Shown: positions 36,647 to 47,155, counted from the stretch's first letter. The stretch: DNA of 64,000 bases from Streptomyces sp. Q6 (GCF_036967205.1 NZ_CP146022.1:6076001-6140000), one strand, 5' to 3'. Notes: a model not told the origin generated them from the sequence alone. Numbers and translations are program-made.

Positions 36647-38863
36647 ATGGATCTCGTGCCTGTGCTCGAAGAACCGCTGAAGAAAGTGCTCGGCCCACCC
36701 ACCGCCAAGGTGATGGCCGAGCACCTAGGCCTGCACACCGTCGGTGACCTGCTCCACCACTACCCGCGCAGATACGCGGAGCGCGGTGAGCTCACGCGCC
36801 TCGCGGAGCTGCCGCTGGACGAGCACGTCACCGTCGTCGCCCAGGTCGCGACCGCCCGCGTCCTGAGGTTCAACGGAGGCAGCGGCCAGCGCCTCGAAGT
36901 CACCATCACGGACGGCAGCGGCCAGATCCAGCTCGTCTTCTTCGGCAAGGGCATCCACAAGCCGCACAAGGACCTGCTGCCCGGCACGCGCGCGATGTTC
37001 GCCGGCAAGGTCTCGGTCTTCAACCGGAAGATGCAACTGGCGCACCCCGCCTACCAGTTGCTGACCGCCGAATCCACCGAGGACGCGGCCGAGGCCGTCG
37101 GGTCCTGGGCCGGTGCCCTGCTGCCGATCTACCCGGCCACCGCCAAGCTGGAGTCCTGGAAGATCGCCAAGGCCGTCGACCTGGTGCTGCCCAGTGCCCA
37201 GGAAGCCCTCGACCCGCTGCCCGACTCCCTGCGTGACGGCCGCGGCCTGGTCCCGCTCCCCGAAGCCCTGATCAAGATCCACCGACCGCACACGAAGGCC
37301 GACATCGCCGACGCGCGCGCCCGCCTCAAGTGGGACGAGGCCTTCGTCCTCCAAGTCGCCCTCGCCAGGCGGCGCTTCGCCGACACCCAGCTGACCGCCG
37401 TCGCCCGTGTCCCGAAGCCGGACGGACTGCTCACGGCCTTCGACGCGAAGCTGCCGTTCACGCTGACGGACGGCCAGCAGAAGGTCTCCAAGGAGATCTT
37501 CGACGACCTCGCCACCGAGCATCCGATGCACCGGCTGCTCCAGGGCGAGGTGGGTTCCGGCAAGACGATGGTGGCCCTGCGCGCGATGCTCGCCGTCGTC
37601 GACGCCGGGGGACAGGCCGCGATGCTCGCCCCCACCGAGGTCCTCGCCCAGCAGCACCACCGCTCGATCACCGAGATGATGGGCGAGCTGGCGCAGGCGG
37701 GCATGCTCGGCGGCGCCGAGCACTCCACCAAGGTCGTCCTGCTCACCGGTTCGATGGGCACCGCCGCCCGCAAGCAGGCGCTGCTCGACCTGATCACCGG
37801 CGAGGCCGGCGTCGTCATCGGTACGCACGCCCTGATCGAGGACAAGGTGCAGTTCCACGATCTTGGCCTGGTCGTCGTCGACGAGCAGCACCGGTTCGGC
37901 GTGGAGCAGCGCGACGCCCTGCGCTCCAAGGGCAAGCAGCCGCCCCACCTCCTGGTCATGACCGCGACACCGATCCCGCGCACCGTAGCCATGACCGTCT
38001 TCGGCGACCTGGAGACCTCGGTCCTCGACCAGCTCCCGGCCGGACGCTCACCGATCGCCAGCCATGTCGTGCCCGCCGCCGACAAGCCGCACTTCCTCGC
38101 CCGCGCGTGGGAGCGCGTCCGGGAGGAGGTCGGCAAGGGACACCAGGCGTACGTGGTCTGCCCCCGGATCGGCGACGACGAGGACGACAAGCCCAAGAAG
38201 GGCAAGGCCGCTGCCAAGAAGAAGTCCGCCGAGGACGAGGCCGAGAAGCGGCCGCCGCTCGCCGTCCTCGACGTGGCGCAGGAGCTCGCGAGCGGACCGC
38301 TCCAGGGACTCAAGGTCGAGGTGCTGCACGGCAGGATGCAGCCCGACGACAAGGACGCCGTGATGCGCCGCTTCGCCGCCGGTGACACGGATGTCCTGGT
38401 GGCGACGACGGTCATCGAGGTCGGGGTGAACGTGCCGAACGCGACGGCCATGGTGATCATGGACGCCGACCGCTTCGGTGTCTCCCAGCTCCACCAGCTG
38501 CGCGGCCGCGTCGGCCGTGGCTCCGCCGCCGGACTGTGCCTCCTGGTCACCGAGATGCCCGAGGCCAGCCCCGCGCGGGCCCGGCTCGGCGCCGTCGCCT
38601 CCACCCTCGACGGGTTCGAGCTGTCCCGTATCGACCTGGAGCAGCGCCGCGAGGGCGATGTCCTCGGACAGGCCCAGTCCGGGGTGCGCTCCTCCCTGCG
38701 GATGCTCGCCGTCATCGAGGACGAGGAGATCATCGCCGAGGCCCGCGAGGAGGCGACCAGGGTCGTCGCGGCCGACCCGGACCTCGACCGCCTGCCCGGC
38801 CTGCGCACGGCGCTCGACGCCCTCCTGGACGAGGAGCGTGAGCAGTACCTCGACAAGGGCTGA
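36647..38863 (+). CDS. recG: ATP-dependent DNA helicase RecG
   Basis: Superfamily 2 helicase (738 residues) that remodels stalled replication forks and Holliday junctions. It has an N-terminal wedge/OB region, Walker A GEVGSGKT near residues 300-307, the DEQH box (VVVDEQHRFGVEQR) near 410-423, TATPIPRT near 441-448, and the C-terminal QLRGRVGRG motif. A Lys/Glu-rich linker (PKKGKAAAKKKSAEDEAEK, about residues 516-534) sits between helicase domains and is longer than in most RecG. The ATG at 36647 starts the conserved MDLVPVLEEPL. The GTG at 36656 is an alternative. It is divergent from the HSP90-like gene. Confidence 0.95.
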   Translation: MDLVPVLEEPLKKVLGPPTAKVMAEHLGLHTVGDLLHHYPRRYAERGELTRLAELPLDEHVTVVAQVATARVLRFNGGSGQRLEVTITDGSGQIQLVFFGKGIHKPHKDLLPGTRAMFAGKVSVFNRKMQLAHPAYQLLTAESTEDAAEAVGSWAGALLPIYPATAKLESWKIAKAVDLVLPSAQEALDPLPDSLRDGRGLVPLPEALIKIHRPHTKADIADARARLKWDEAFVLQVALARRRFADTQLTAVARVPKPDGLLTAFDAKLPFTLTDGQQKVSKEIFDDLATEHPMHRLLQGEVGSGKTMVALRAMLAVVDAGGQAAMLAPTEVLAQQHHRSITEMMGELAQAGMLGGAEHSTKVVLLTGSMGTAARKQALLDLITGEAGVVIGTHALIEDKVQFHDLGLVVVDEQHRFGVEQRDALRSKGKQPPHLLVMTATPIPRTVAMTVFGDLETSVLDQLPAGRSPIASHVVPAADKPHFLARAWERVREEVGKGHQAYVVCPRIGDDEDDKPKKGKAAAKKKSAEDEAEKRPPLAVLDVAQELASGPLQGLKVEVLHGRMQPDDKDAVMRRFAAGDTDVLVATTVIEVGVNVPNATAMVIMDADRFGVSQLHQLRGRVGRGSAAGLCLLVTEMPEASPARARLGAVASTLDGFELSRIDLEQRREGDVLGQAQSGVRSSLRMLAVIEDEEIIAEAREEATRVVAADPDLDRLPGLRTALDALLDEEREQYLDKG

Positions 38864-38922
38864 GACACTGATCGCACAGGACAGGACCACACCGGAGAGG
38901 ATCCGCCCGGAACCCACCGGGC

Positions 38923-39008
38923 CGGACCGCTCGGGCCACACCGGCCGGGATCGCACCGGAGCCCGCCGGACGGACCGCCTGGGCCACACCGGACCGGATC
39001 GCACCGGA
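38923..39008. repeat. Imperfect 38-bp direct repeat between recG and rsmD
   Basis: Positions 38923-38960 and 38971-39008 share 34 of 38 bases, with a 48-bp period, and a partial third unit follows to about 39017. The tract fills much of the 174-nt recG-rsmD gap and is composed of CACCGGA-type subunits. Confidence 0.75.
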
Positions 39009-39037
39009 CCGCCCCGAGACAAGGACCGAGAGCAGAG

Positions 39038-39634
39038 ATGACCCGCGTGATCGCCGGACGCGCCGGCGGACGCCGCCTGGCCGTACCGCCGGGGAACGGC
39101 ACCCGCCCCACCTCCGACCGGGCGCGCGAGGGCCTCTTCTCCACGTGGCAGGCGCTCCTCGGCACCCTCGACGGGACCCGCGTGGCCGACCTCTACGCAG
39201 GGTCGGGAGCCGTCGGCCTGGAAGCCCTCTCGCGCGGTGCCGCGCACGCGCTGCTCGTCGAGGCCGACGCCCGCGCCGCCCGCACGATCCGCGAGAACAT
39301 CAAGGCCATCGGCCTGCCGGGCGCGGAGGCGCGGACCGGAAAAGCGGAACAAGTCGTCGCGGGCGCGCCGCCGGCCGACCCCTACGACCTGGTCTTCCTC
39401 GACCCTCCGTACGCGGTCTCCGACGACGATCTTCGCGAGATTCTGCTCACACTCCGTACCCAGGGCTGGCTCACGGACGAAGCGCTCGTCACCGTTGAAC
39501 GCAGCACAAGAGGCGGCGAATTCCGGTGGCCCGAGGGGTTCGAGGGACTGAGGTCCCGTCGATACGGCGAGGGCACGTTTTGGTACGGTCGCGCCGCCTT
39601 GAACACCACCCTCACGTGCGACGACGCACGATGA
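39038..39634 (+). CDS. rsmD: 16S rRNA (guanine(966)-N2)-methyltransferase
   Basis: SAM-dependent methyltransferase (198 residues) that methylates G966 of 16S rRNA. It starts with [18 protein letters not shown], has the SAM-binding [19 protein letters not shown] near residues 48-66, and the catalytic FLDPPYA motif near 119-125. The ATG at 39038 follows GAGAGCAGAG. The stop overlaps an ATG of coaD (ATGA), keeping the common rsmD-coaD pairing. Confidence 0.95.
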   Translation: MTRVIAGRAGGRRLAVPPGNGTRPTSDRAREGLFSTWQALLGTLDGTRVADLYAGSGAVGLEALSRGAAHALLVEADARAARTIRENIKAIGLPGAEARTGKAEQVVAGAPPADPYDLVFLDPPYAVSDDDLREILLTLRTQGWLTDEALVTVERSTRGGEFRWPEGFEGLRSRRYGEGTFWYGRAALNTTLTCDDAR

Positions 39635-39660
39635 CCGGACCGGAGAGCGAGGGACTTCCC

Positions 39661-40140
39661 GTGCGCCGCGCAGTCTGTCCCGGGTCGTTCGACCCCATCA
39701 CCAACGGCCACCTCGACATCATCGCCCGAGCCTCCAAGCTGTACGACGTGGTGCACGTCGCGGTGATGATCAACCAGTCGAAGCAGGGCCTGTTCACCGT
39801 GGACGAGCGGATCGAGCTGATCCGCGAGGTCACCGCCGAGTTCGGCAACGTGGAGGTCGAGTCCTTCCACGGCCTCCTCGTCGACTTCTGCAAGCAGCGC
39901 GACATCCCCGCGATCGTCAAGGGGCTGCGCGCCGTCAGCGACTTCGACTACGAGTTGCAGATGGCCCAGATGAACAACGGCCTCTCCGGCGTGGAGACCC
40001 TCTTCGTCCCCACCAACCCCACGTACAGCTTCCTGTCCTCCTCGCTGGTCAAGGAGGTCGCCGCCTGGGGCGGCGACGTGTCGCACCTGGTCCCGCCGCT
40101 GGTGCACGAGGCATTGACCGAGCGCCTCCCCAAGAAGTGA
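39661..40140 (+). CDS. coaD: Phosphopantetheine adenylyltransferase
   Basis: Nucleotidyltransferase (159 residues) for the penultimate step of coenzyme A synthesis. The TNGH motif is at residues 14-17 and the ISSS-like [15 protein letters not shown] near 125-139. The GTG at 39661 is preceded by GAGGGA at 6-7 nt and gives the canonical start [11 protein letters not shown]. An in-frame ATG at 39631, overlapping the rsmD stop, would add ten residues and is also possible. Confidence 0.95.
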   Translation: MRRAVCPGSFDPITNGHLDIIARASKLYDVVHVAVMINQSKQGLFTVDERIELIREVTAEFGNVEVESFHGLLVDFCKQRDIPAIVKGLRAVSDFDYELQMAQMNNGLSGVETLFVPTNPTYSFLSSSLVKEVAAWGGDVSHLVPPLVHEALTERLPKK

Positions 40141-40234
40141 CACCCATGGGCGAGTTGGGCATACAGTCGTCCCGTCCGTCTCCAAACCCCCTGTCGCATC
40201 GGTTGTGACAAGACGAGAGAGTGGCGAGCACACG

Positions 40235-41302
<1,068 letters not shown>

Positions 41303-41458
41303 CCGGGGTGCTCCGGTGCCCTCGGGACCGGATTGGGCCGAGAGCGAAAGGTCCAGTATCCTGGCTCTTCGGTCGCGCGTACACGTGCGGTCCCAGCTGC
41401 CCGGAAGATTCGGGGCAGCGCTTCTCATGAGCTTCGAAGATCGAAAGCAGGACCAGCC

Positions 41459-42103
41459 CTGAACACCCACCTCGACCACCGCAATCCCCTCGTGTTCGAT
41501 ACGCACGAGCTGGGGCGGCGTCCTGGTGCCATGAAGCGGCTGTCCCGCACGATCGACGCTCCCAAGGACCTCGGTCTGCGGGGAGTCATCGAGGTGCCGG
41601 AAGGCGCCCCGGTGGAGCTCGACCTCCGTCTGGAGTCGGTCATGGAAGGGGTGCTTGTCACAGGCACCGCCCGTGCATCGGCCAAGGGGGAGTGCGTAAG
41701 GTGTCTGGAGCCGCTCGACCAACAGGTCGAAGCGGACTTCCAGGAGATGTTCTCGTACCCTGACGCCGACGACCGGGGCCGTGTCCGCACGGAGCCGGCC
41801 GACGACGCCGAGGAAGACGAGGACAGGCTCTTTCTCGAGGACGGCCTGTTCGACCTCGAGTCTGTGCTGCGTGATGCGGTGGTGCTCGCACTGCCGATGC
41901 AGCCGGTGTGCCAGGAGGACTGCGAGGGACTCTGCTCCGAGTGTGGAGTGCGTCTCTCGGACGAACCGGGCCACCACCATGACGCCGTCGACATCCGTTG
42001 GGCGGCATTGCAGGGACTCGCTGGCACCATCCAGGACGGCGAGAAGGACGAGATGAGCGGCGCCGAAGCACAAGCGGGCGTCGACGAGAAGCAGGAGAAG
42101 TAG
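41459..42103 (+). CDS. DUF177 (YceD) family protein upstream of rpmF
   Basis: A 214-residue protein of the DUF177/YceD family, linked to 23S rRNA accumulation. The conserved core has [25 protein letters not shown] near residues 77-101 and a second Cys pair in [13 protein letters not shown] near 152-164, so metal binding is plausible. It is followed by rpmF after 2 nt, the standard arrangement. The start is unclear: no ATG precedes the conserved [21 protein letters not shown] at 41459, overlapping the stop of an 11-codon ORF and preceded by AGCAGGACC, fits best. GTG at 41492 and TTG at 41333 are alternatives. Confidence 0.85.
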   Translation: MNTHLDHRNPLVFDTHELGRRPGAMKRLSRTIDAPKDLGLRGVIEVPEGAPVELDLRLESVMEGVLVTGTARASAKGECVRCLEPLDQQVEADFQEMFSYPDADDRGRVRTEPADDAEEDEDRLFLEDGLFDLESVLRDAVVLALPMQPVCQEDCEGLCSECGVRLSDEPGHHHDAVDIRWAALQGLAGTIQDGEKDEMSGAEAQAGVDEKQEK

Positions 42104-42105
42104 CC

Positions 42106-42279
42106 GTGGCTGTTCCGAAGCGGAAGATGTCGCGCAGCAACACGCGCCACCGCCGGTCGCAGTGGAAGGCTGCGGTCCCCACCTTGGTTTCGTGTGAGCG
42201 TTGCCAGGAGCCCAAGCTGCAGCACATCGCGTGCCCCGCTTGTGGCACCTACAACAAGCGCCAGGTCCTCGAGGTCTGA
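42106..42279 (+). CDS. rpmF: 50S ribosomal protein L32 (zinc-ribbon type)
   Basis: Ribosomal protein of 57 residues, starting [17 protein letters not shown]. Two CXXC pairs (Cys30/Cys33 and Cys43/Cys46) form the zinc ribbon, so this is the Zn-containing form. It starts 2 nt after the DUF177 gene and is followed 19 nt later by rnc, forming one translation/RNA-processing operon. Confidence 0.97.
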   Translation: MAVPKRKMSRSNTRHRRSQWKAAVPTLVSCERCQEPKLQHIACPACGTYNKRQVLEV

Positions 42280-42298
42280 GCGGCTGGTGAGAGGCACA

Positions 42299-43105
42299 GT
42301 GGCAAGCCATAAATCGGCGGATGACGCCAAGAAAAAGGCGGACACCACAGCCTCGTCCCACACGCTTCTGGAAGGGCGGCTCGGGTACCAACTCGAGTCC
42401 GCCCTTCTGGTGCGTGCGCTGACGCATCGCTCGTACGCGTACGAGAACGGCGGGCTGCCCACGAACGAGCGGCTGGAGTTCCTCGGGGACTCCGTGCTCG
42501 GTCTCGTGGTCACCGACACGCTCTATCGCACCCACCCCGACCTGCCCGAAGGCCAGCTGGCCAAGTTGCGGGCCGCGGTGGTCAATTCGCGTGCACTGGC
42601 GGAGGTCAGCCGCGGGCTCGACCTGGGTTCCTTCATCCGGCTCGGCCGTGGTGAAGAGGGCACGGGCGGCCGGGACAAGGCGTCCATCCTCGCCGACACC
42701 CTTGAAGCGGTGATCGGCGCTGTCTATCTGGACCAGGGTCTGGAAGCGGCGGGCGAACTCGTCCACCGACTCTTCGACCCGTTGATCGAGAAGTCCTCGA
42801 ATCTGGGTGCCGGCCTGGACTGGAAGACCAGTCTCCAGGAGCTCACGGCGACCGAGGGGCTCGGCGTTCCCGAGTACCTGGTCTCCGAGACCGGTCCGGA
42901 TCACGAGAAGACCTTCACTGCTGCCGCCCGCGTCGGAGGCGTCTCGTACGGCACCGGCACCGGCCGCAGCAAGAAGGAAGCGGAGCAGCAGGCCGCTGAG
43001 TCCGCCTGGCGCGCCATTCGCGCCGCGGCGGACGAGCGCGCCAAGGAGGCGGCCACCGCGGCCGCCTCGGAGGGGGCGGCCGCCGACACCGCCCCTGGCG
43101 TGTAG
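42299..43105 (+). CDS. rnc: Ribonuclease III
   Basis: Double-strand-specific endoribonuclease (268 residues) for rRNA maturation. In Streptomyces it is known as AbsB, a global regulator of antibiotic synthesis. The signature [10 protein letters not shown] with Glu60 and Asp64 forms the metal site. The dsRNA-binding domain spans about residues 178-246 ([16 protein letters not shown], then [16 protein letters not shown]). The tail is Ala-rich. The GTG at 42299 is preceded by GAGAGG. A GTG at 42287 would add four residues. A 15-bp hairpin follows the gene. Confidence 0.96.
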   Translation: MASHKSADDAKKKADTTASSHTLLEGRLGYQLESALLVRALTHRSYAYENGGLPTNERLEFLGDSVLGLVVTDTLYRTHPDLPEGQLAKLRAAVVNSRALAEVSRGLDLGSFIRLGRGEEGTGGRDKASILADTLEAVIGAVYLDQGLEAAGELVHRLFDPLIEKSSNLGAGLDWKTSLQELTATEGLGVPEYLVSETGPDHEKTFTAAARVGGVSYGTGTGRSKKEAEQQAAESAWRAIRAAADERAKEAATAAASEGAAADTAPGV

Positions 43106-43123
43106 CGCTCGGCTTCCTCGGCC

Positions 43124-43158
43124 GCCCGCTCCCACCGGTACCCCCGGTGGGAGCGGGC
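43124..43158 (+). terminator. Hairpin terminator after rnc
   Basis: A perfect 15-bp stem (GCCCGCTCCCACCGG and complement) with loop TACCC, 18 nt past the rnc stop and 56 nt before mutM, so mutM probably has its own promoter or depends on readthrough. Confidence 0.75.
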
Positions 43159-43213
43159 GTTCTGCGCTGTACGTTCTGCGCAGCATCCCGTTCCGCCCCG
43201 TCCGGAGGTCCCC

Positions 43214-44074
43214 GTGCCAGAGCTTCCCGAAGTAGAGGTCGTGCGGCGCGGGCTCGCCCGCTGGGTGGCGCACCGCACCGTCGCCGATGCGGAGGTCCTG
43301 CACCCTCGCGCCGTACGCCGTCATGTCGCGGGCGGCGCGGACTTCGCGTACCGCCTCAAGGGGCAGCGGATCGGCGAGCCGATGCGGCGCGGGAAGTACC
43401 TCTGGCTGCCGCTGGAGACCACGCACACCTCCGTGCTCGCGCACCTCGGCATGAGCGGCCAGTTGCTGGTGCAGCCGCACGAGGCGCCGGACGAGAAGCA
43501 TCTGCGGATCCGCGTCCGGTTCGCCGACGACCTCGGGACCGAGCTGCGGTTCGTCGACCAACGCACCTTCGGTGGGCTCTCGTTGCACGAGAACACCCCC
43601 GACGATCTGCCCGACGTCATCGCGCACATCGCGCGCGACCCCCTGGACCCGCTCTTCGACGACGCGGCCTTCCACGACGCGCTGCGTCGCAAGCGCACCA
43701 CCATCAAGCGCGCTCTGCTCGACCAGTCACTCATCAGCGGGGTCGGCAACATCTACGCCGACGAGGCGCTGTGGCGCGCGAAGGTGCACTACGAGCGCCC
43801 CACCGCGACCTTCACGCGCCCGCGCACGGCCGAACTCCTCGGCCACGTCAGGGATGTGATGACCGCCGCGCTGAGCGTCGGCGGGACGAGCTTCGACTCC
43901 CTCTACGTGAATGTGAACGGGCAGTCCGGCTACTTCGACCGGTCCCTCGACGCGTACGGACGCGAAGGGCTGCCGTGCGGCCGGTGCGCGACGCCGATGC
44001 GGCGCCGCGCCTGGATGAACCGGTCCAGCTACTACTGCCCGCGCTGTCAGAAGCCGCCGCGCGTCTCGTCGTAG
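43214..44074 (+). CDS. mutM: Formamidopyrimidine-DNA glycosylase
   Basis: Base-excision repair glycosylase/AP lyase (286 residues) for 8-oxoguanine and formamidopyrimidines. It starts with [12 protein letters not shown], so the catalytic Pro2 and Glu3 are present. The H2TH region has [16 protein letters not shown] near residues 174-189. The C-terminal zinc finger is CGRC (255-258) with CPRC (275-278). Its end overlaps the convergent HxlR-type gene by 28 nt. Confidence 0.96.
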   Translation: MPELPEVEVVRRGLARWVAHRTVADAEVLHPRAVRRHVAGGADFAYRLKGQRIGEPMRRGKYLWLPLETTHTSVLAHLGMSGQLLVQPHEAPDEKHLRIRVRFADDLGTELRFVDQRTFGGLSLHENTPDDLPDVIAHIARDPLDPLFDDAAFHDALRRKRTTIKRALLDQSLISGVGNIYADEALWRAKVHYERPTATFTRPRTAELLGHVRDVMTAALSVGGTSFDSLYVNVNGQSGYFDRSLDAYGREGLPCGRCATPMRRRAWMNRSSYYCPRCQKPPRVSS

Positions 44075-44427
44075 CGCCCGCGCGCGACCAGTACGTCGTC
44101 CATCCGCCCCTCCACGAAGTGGATGAGGGTCAGCAGCCGCTCGGCCACTTCCCGGCCCAGCGGCGTCAGTTCGTAGTCCACGCGCGGCGGGTTCGTGGGC
44201 TGCGCGTCGCGGTGCACCAGACCGTCGCGCTCCAGAGCGTGCAGCGTCTGCGACAGCATCTTCTCGCTCACGCCCTCCACCCGGCGCCGCAGCTCGTTGA
44301 AGCGGAACGAGCCCTCGTGCAGCGCTCCCAGGGTGAGCGCGCCCCAACGGCCGGTCACGTGCTCCAGCGTGCCGCGCGAGGGGCACGCCTTGGAGAACAC
44401 GTCATAGGCGAGGTCGGTTGATTCCAT
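44047..44427 (-). CDS. HxlR-type winged-helix transcriptional regulator
   Basis: A 126-residue regulator of the HxlR family. It has [22 protein letters not shown] near residues 16-37, a recognition helix in [20 protein letters not shown], and [14 protein letters not shown] near 90-103. Members often sense redox or electrophile stress through the N-terminal Cys, and one is present here (Cys16). It is divergent from the flavoprotein gene at 44540, 112 nt apart, and probably represses it. The ATG at 44427 matches the family start. The C-terminus overlaps mutM. Confidence 0.9.
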   Translation of the reverse strand: MESTDLAYDVFSKACPSRGTLEHVTGRWGALTLGALHEGSFRFNELRRRVEGVSEKMLSQTLHALERDGLVHRDAQPTNPPRVDYELTPLGREVAERLLTLIHFVEGRMDDVLVARGRYDETRGGF

Positions 44428-44539
44428 ACCACGAGCATACTCCGGCGCAGCGCTAACCATCGGGTTGTGCTTTCTAAAAGTTAGTGCTTTCCTTTGGTGG
44501 TCGCTTTCATCTGCTCACCGATCCGGGAGTACGTTCACC

Positions 44540-45139
44540 ATGACCACGCACGCCATCGCACCCGTCGTCGCCATCGCCTACCACTCGGGCTACGGCCACA
44601 CCGCCGTCCTCGCCGAGGCCGTCCGCACGGGGGCCGTCCAGGCCGGCGCCGAGGCTCACCTGATCAAGGTCGACGAGATCACCGAGGAGGAGTGGGCGCG
44701 GCTGGACGCCTCGGACGCGATCGTGTTCGGCGCGCCGACCTACATGGGTACGGCGTCGGGCGCCTTCCACGTCTTCGCGGAGGCCACGTCGAAGCGCTGG
44801 TTCGGGCTCGACTGGCAGGACAAGCTCGCCGCCGGGTTCACCAACTCCGGCTCCAAGAGCGGCGACAAGCTGCACACGCTTCAGTTCTTCCAGATCCTCG
44901 CCGCGCAGCACGGCATGAACTGGGTCAACCTCGGTCTGCACCCCGGGTGGAACAGCAGCACCGCCTCCGAGGACGATCTGAACCGGCTCGGCTTCTTCGC
45001 GGGCGCCGCCGCGCAGACCAACACCGACCAGGGCCCCGAGACCGTCCACAAGGCGGACGTCGCCACGGCCGAGCACTTGGGCCGCCGGGTCGCCGAGACG
45101 GCGCGCGTGTTCCGCGCGGGCCGCCTCGCCGCCGCGTAA
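44540..45139 (+). CDS. NAD(P)H-dependent flavoprotein of the flavodoxin/WrbA type
   Basis: A 199-residue flavodoxin-fold oxidoreductase. The phosphate loop is AYHSGYGHTAVLAEAV near residues 13-28, and the FMN-binding loops are GAPTYMGTASGAFHVF near 66-81 and FTNSGSKSGDKLHTLQFF near 98-115. It probably reduces quinones or electrophiles with NAD(P)H, fitting divergent control by an HxlR regulator. The ATG at 44540 follows GGGAGTACGTTCACC. A long hairpin follows the stop. Confidence 0.9.
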   Translation: MTTHAIAPVVAIAYHSGYGHTAVLAEAVRTGAVQAGAEAHLIKVDEITEEEWARLDASDAIVFGAPTYMGTASGAFHVFAEATSKRWFGLDWQDKLAAGFTNSGSKSGDKLHTLQFFQILAAQHGMNWVNLGLHPGWNSSTASEDDLNRLGFFAGAAAQTNTDQGPETVHKADVATAEHLGRRVAETARVFRAGRLAAA

Positions 45140-45153
45140 TCGCGCTGGATACG

Positions 45154-45200
45154 ACGTAGCCGCGCTGTCCGTCGACGTATGACGGACAGCGCGGCTACGT
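45154..45200. terminator. 20-bp perfect hairpin between convergent genes
   Basis: Positions 45154-45173 pair perfectly with 45181-45200, with a seven-base loop. It lies 14 nt after the flavoprotein stop and 40 nt from the stop of the convergent CAP-domain gene, so it is a likely bidirectional terminator. It is unusually long and perfect. Confidence 0.7.
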
Positions 45201-45235
45201 CATACGTACAACCCCTGCGGGTCATACGTACAACC
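45200..45235. repeat. 14-bp direct repeat TCATACGTACAACC
   Basis: Copies at 45200-45213 and 45222-45235 are identical. The first eight bases also occur inverted at 45175-45182, in the loop of the adjacent hairpin. Confidence 0.85.
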
Positions 45236-45240
45236 TCGGG

Positions 45241-46359
45241 CTAGAACCCGAAGTCCTGCGTCCACCACGGGCCGCCGGAGCCGAAGTGCACACCGACGCC
45301 GAGGGTCTTGTAGTCGCAGTTGAGGATGTTGGCCTTGTGGCCGGGGCTGTTCATCCAGGCGTCCATCACGGACTGGGCGTTGGCCTGGCCGCGGGCGATG
45401 TTCTCGCCGCCGAGGTCCGTGATGCCGGCCGCCTTGGCGCGGTCCCACGGCGTCGCGCCGTCCGGGTCCGTGTGGTCGAAGAAGTTCCGCGCGGCCATGT
45501 CCTCGCTGAACGCCGTCGCCAGCGCGGCGAGACCGCTGTCCGCGGTCACCGGGGAGCAGCCCACCTTGGCGCGCTCCTGGTTGACGAGGGCGAGGACCTG
45601 GGCCGCGGCCGCGGTCTCCGACGTCGTCGCGGGGCCGCCGCCCGAGGGGGCCTTCGTCTTCGCGGGGGTGGTCTTCGTCGGGCTCGCGCTCTTCGTGGCG
45701 GTCTTGCTCTCGCTGCTCCGGGACGCCTCGGGCGTCTTCGAGGGCTCGGCGGACGGCTTCGCGGACGCGGACTTCGAGGGAGAGGCGGAGGGGGTGGCAC
45801 GCGCGGTGTCGCGGCTCGCGGCGGACGGCGCGCGGTCGTCGACCGATCCGTCCGTGCCGCCCTGCGCCTCGACGCTGGGGGAGGCGTCGGCGGCCTGTAC
45901 CTTGTCGCCGCCGTTGTCGCCACCGAGCTTGTAGTTGTCGGCGCCCGGGATGAGGCCCGAGGCCACCGCGACCGCACCCATGGCCACAGCGGCGGACACG
46001 CCGAGCAGACCGGTGCGCACGGGCACGCCGCCGCGCTTCTTGCGCCGCCGGTGCGGACGCTCCCCGCGCGGCACCTCGCCGGACCCGCCGGCGGAGGACA
46101 CGGAGCCGTAGAACCCGGTCACCGTCTCGTCGTACGGGGAGTACGCGTCGTACGACGCGTACAGCGGGTGCTGAGCCGTGGCCTGCTGCCTGTAGGGCGC
46201 AGCCGTTCCGTATGCGTCGCCCGGGTACGACCCTGCGTGACCGGCGCCGTACGCCTCGCCATATCCTTCGGTGTACGTGCCCTCGGAGTGCGACTCCGGG
46301 GTGCCCGCGGCGCGGCCGGTGGCGGCGCGGCCGGCGGCGGAGCGTCGGTGGCGTCCCAT
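45241..46359 (-). CDS. CAP (SCP/PR1) domain protein, membrane-anchored
   Basis: A 372-residue protein with four parts: a Tyr/Gly/Ala-rich cytoplasmic N-terminus, a basic stop (HRRRKKRG near residue 103), one membrane segment near 110-135, and a long Ser/Thr/Pro/Lys/Ala linker. The CAP domain fills about the last 125 residues (VLALVNQERAKVGCSPV, FFDHTDPDGATPWDRA, GGENIARGQ, WMNSPGHKANILN). The CAP domain would lie outside the cell. Bacterial CAP proteins are poorly understood and may act in envelope interactions. The ATG at 46359 gives MGRHRRSAAG. It is divergent from acyP. Confidence 0.9.
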   Translation of the reverse strand: MGRHRRSAAGRAATGRAAGTPESHSEGTYTEGYGEAYGAGHAGSYPGDAYGTAAPYRQQATAQHPLYASYDAYSPYDETVTGFYGSVSSAGGSGEVPRGERPHRRRKKRGGVPVRTGLLGVSAAVAMGAVAVASGLIPGADNYKLGGDNGGDKVQAADASPSVEAQGGTDGSVDDRAPSAASRDTARATPSASPSKSASAKPSAEPSKTPEASRSSESKTATKSASPTKTTPAKTKAPSGGGPATTSETAAAAQVLALVNQERAKVGCSPVTADSGLAALATAFSEDMAARNFFDHTDPDGATPWDRAKAAGITDLGGENIARGQANAQSVMDAWMNSPGHKANILNCDYKTLGVGVHFGSGGPWWTQDFGF

Positions 46360-46492
46360 GTCTGGCCTTCCTCGTCCTGGCAGTCGTCAATGTGACTCAC
46401 CCATACGGGTGAGGCTCATCGGTCCGCGACGGTACCCCAAGACGGATGGGGACGAAGTGCTCCGAGTGCAATTGGCCGGTTAGCGTGCACCC

Positions 46493-46774
46493 ATGAACGA
46501 AGACGTACGGCTCGTCGTCTGGGTGCGAGGACGCGTCCAACGTGTGGGTTTTCGGTGGTTCACCCGTGCACGTGCTCTGGAGATCGGGGGCCTGAGTGGC
46601 TTTGCTCTCAATTTGGAGGACGGTCGCGTCCAGGTGGTCGCCGAGGGTCCGCGCTCCGCGTGCCAGCAGCTGCTCGACTGGCTCCACGGCGACGACACAC
46701 CCGGCCGCGTCGACGGTGTGACTGAGATCTGGGACACGCCCCGCGGCGGCTACGACGGGTTCGCCATTCGCTGA
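46493..46774 (+). CDS. acyP: Acylphosphatase
   Basis: A 93-residue acylphosphatase that hydrolyses carboxyl-phosphate bonds. The signature [11 protein letters not shown] holds the catalytic Arg21, and NLEDG holds the catalytic Asn40. Length and fold are standard. It lies between the CAP-protein gene (divergent) and the small coiled-coil gene upstream of smc, its usual place in Streptomyces. Confidence 0.94.
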   Translation: MNEDVRLVVWVRGRVQRVGFRWFTRARALEIGGLSGFALNLEDGRVQVVAEGPRSACQQLLDWLHGDDTPGRVDGVTEIWDTPRGGYDGFAIR

Positions 46775-47155
46775 GCCGTCGTCCCTGGCCGCGCCGGGTG
46801 CGCCCTGTCGGCAGGTGTCGCGGGCAACTGCTCAGGGCAGAAATGCCCTGGTGGTTGCCAAGACGAGGGACTCGTGGCAGGCTCCCGAGGTACGGATGAT
46901 CACTACGCCCCCTGGGCCCCGAAGGTCAGGCCGCGCCGGAGGTTCTACGGCGCGAAGCCCCCGGGTTGCCCACCAATACGGGGCGTGATCGTGTTGACCG
47001 TCAAACTTTTTGGTGAGACTCTGGAATCCCCGCGCACCTTAGCTGTTTGGCATGTGAGAACGGCAGCAATACAAGAAGTGCCAAGCACCGCGGGTGCGAT
47101 TCCCTCACGACCCACACCGCTTCGGTCGGTCACTCAGTGTGGAGGACCATCCATC
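46775..47155 (+). other. Structured intergenic region upstream of the small coiled-coil gene
   Basis: This 381-base region has no convincing gene. A nested hairpin at 46823-46859 has an outer stem GGCAAC/GTTGCC and an inner stem CAGGGCA-GAAA-TGCCCTG, probably the acyP terminator. Further down, TTGACC at about 46994 could be a -35 element. The bases from 47040 to 47140 contain several complementary segments (TTGGCA with TGCCAA, GTGAG with CTCAC, GCACC with GGTGC) that could fold into a leader or small RNA before the ATG at 47156. Confidence 0.45.

Noticed and set aside
46874-47155. N-terminal extension of the small gene before smc
   Set aside because: The sequence is Pro/Arg-rich with poor codon use, while the ATG at 47156 has a strong GGAGG and a conserved-looking start.
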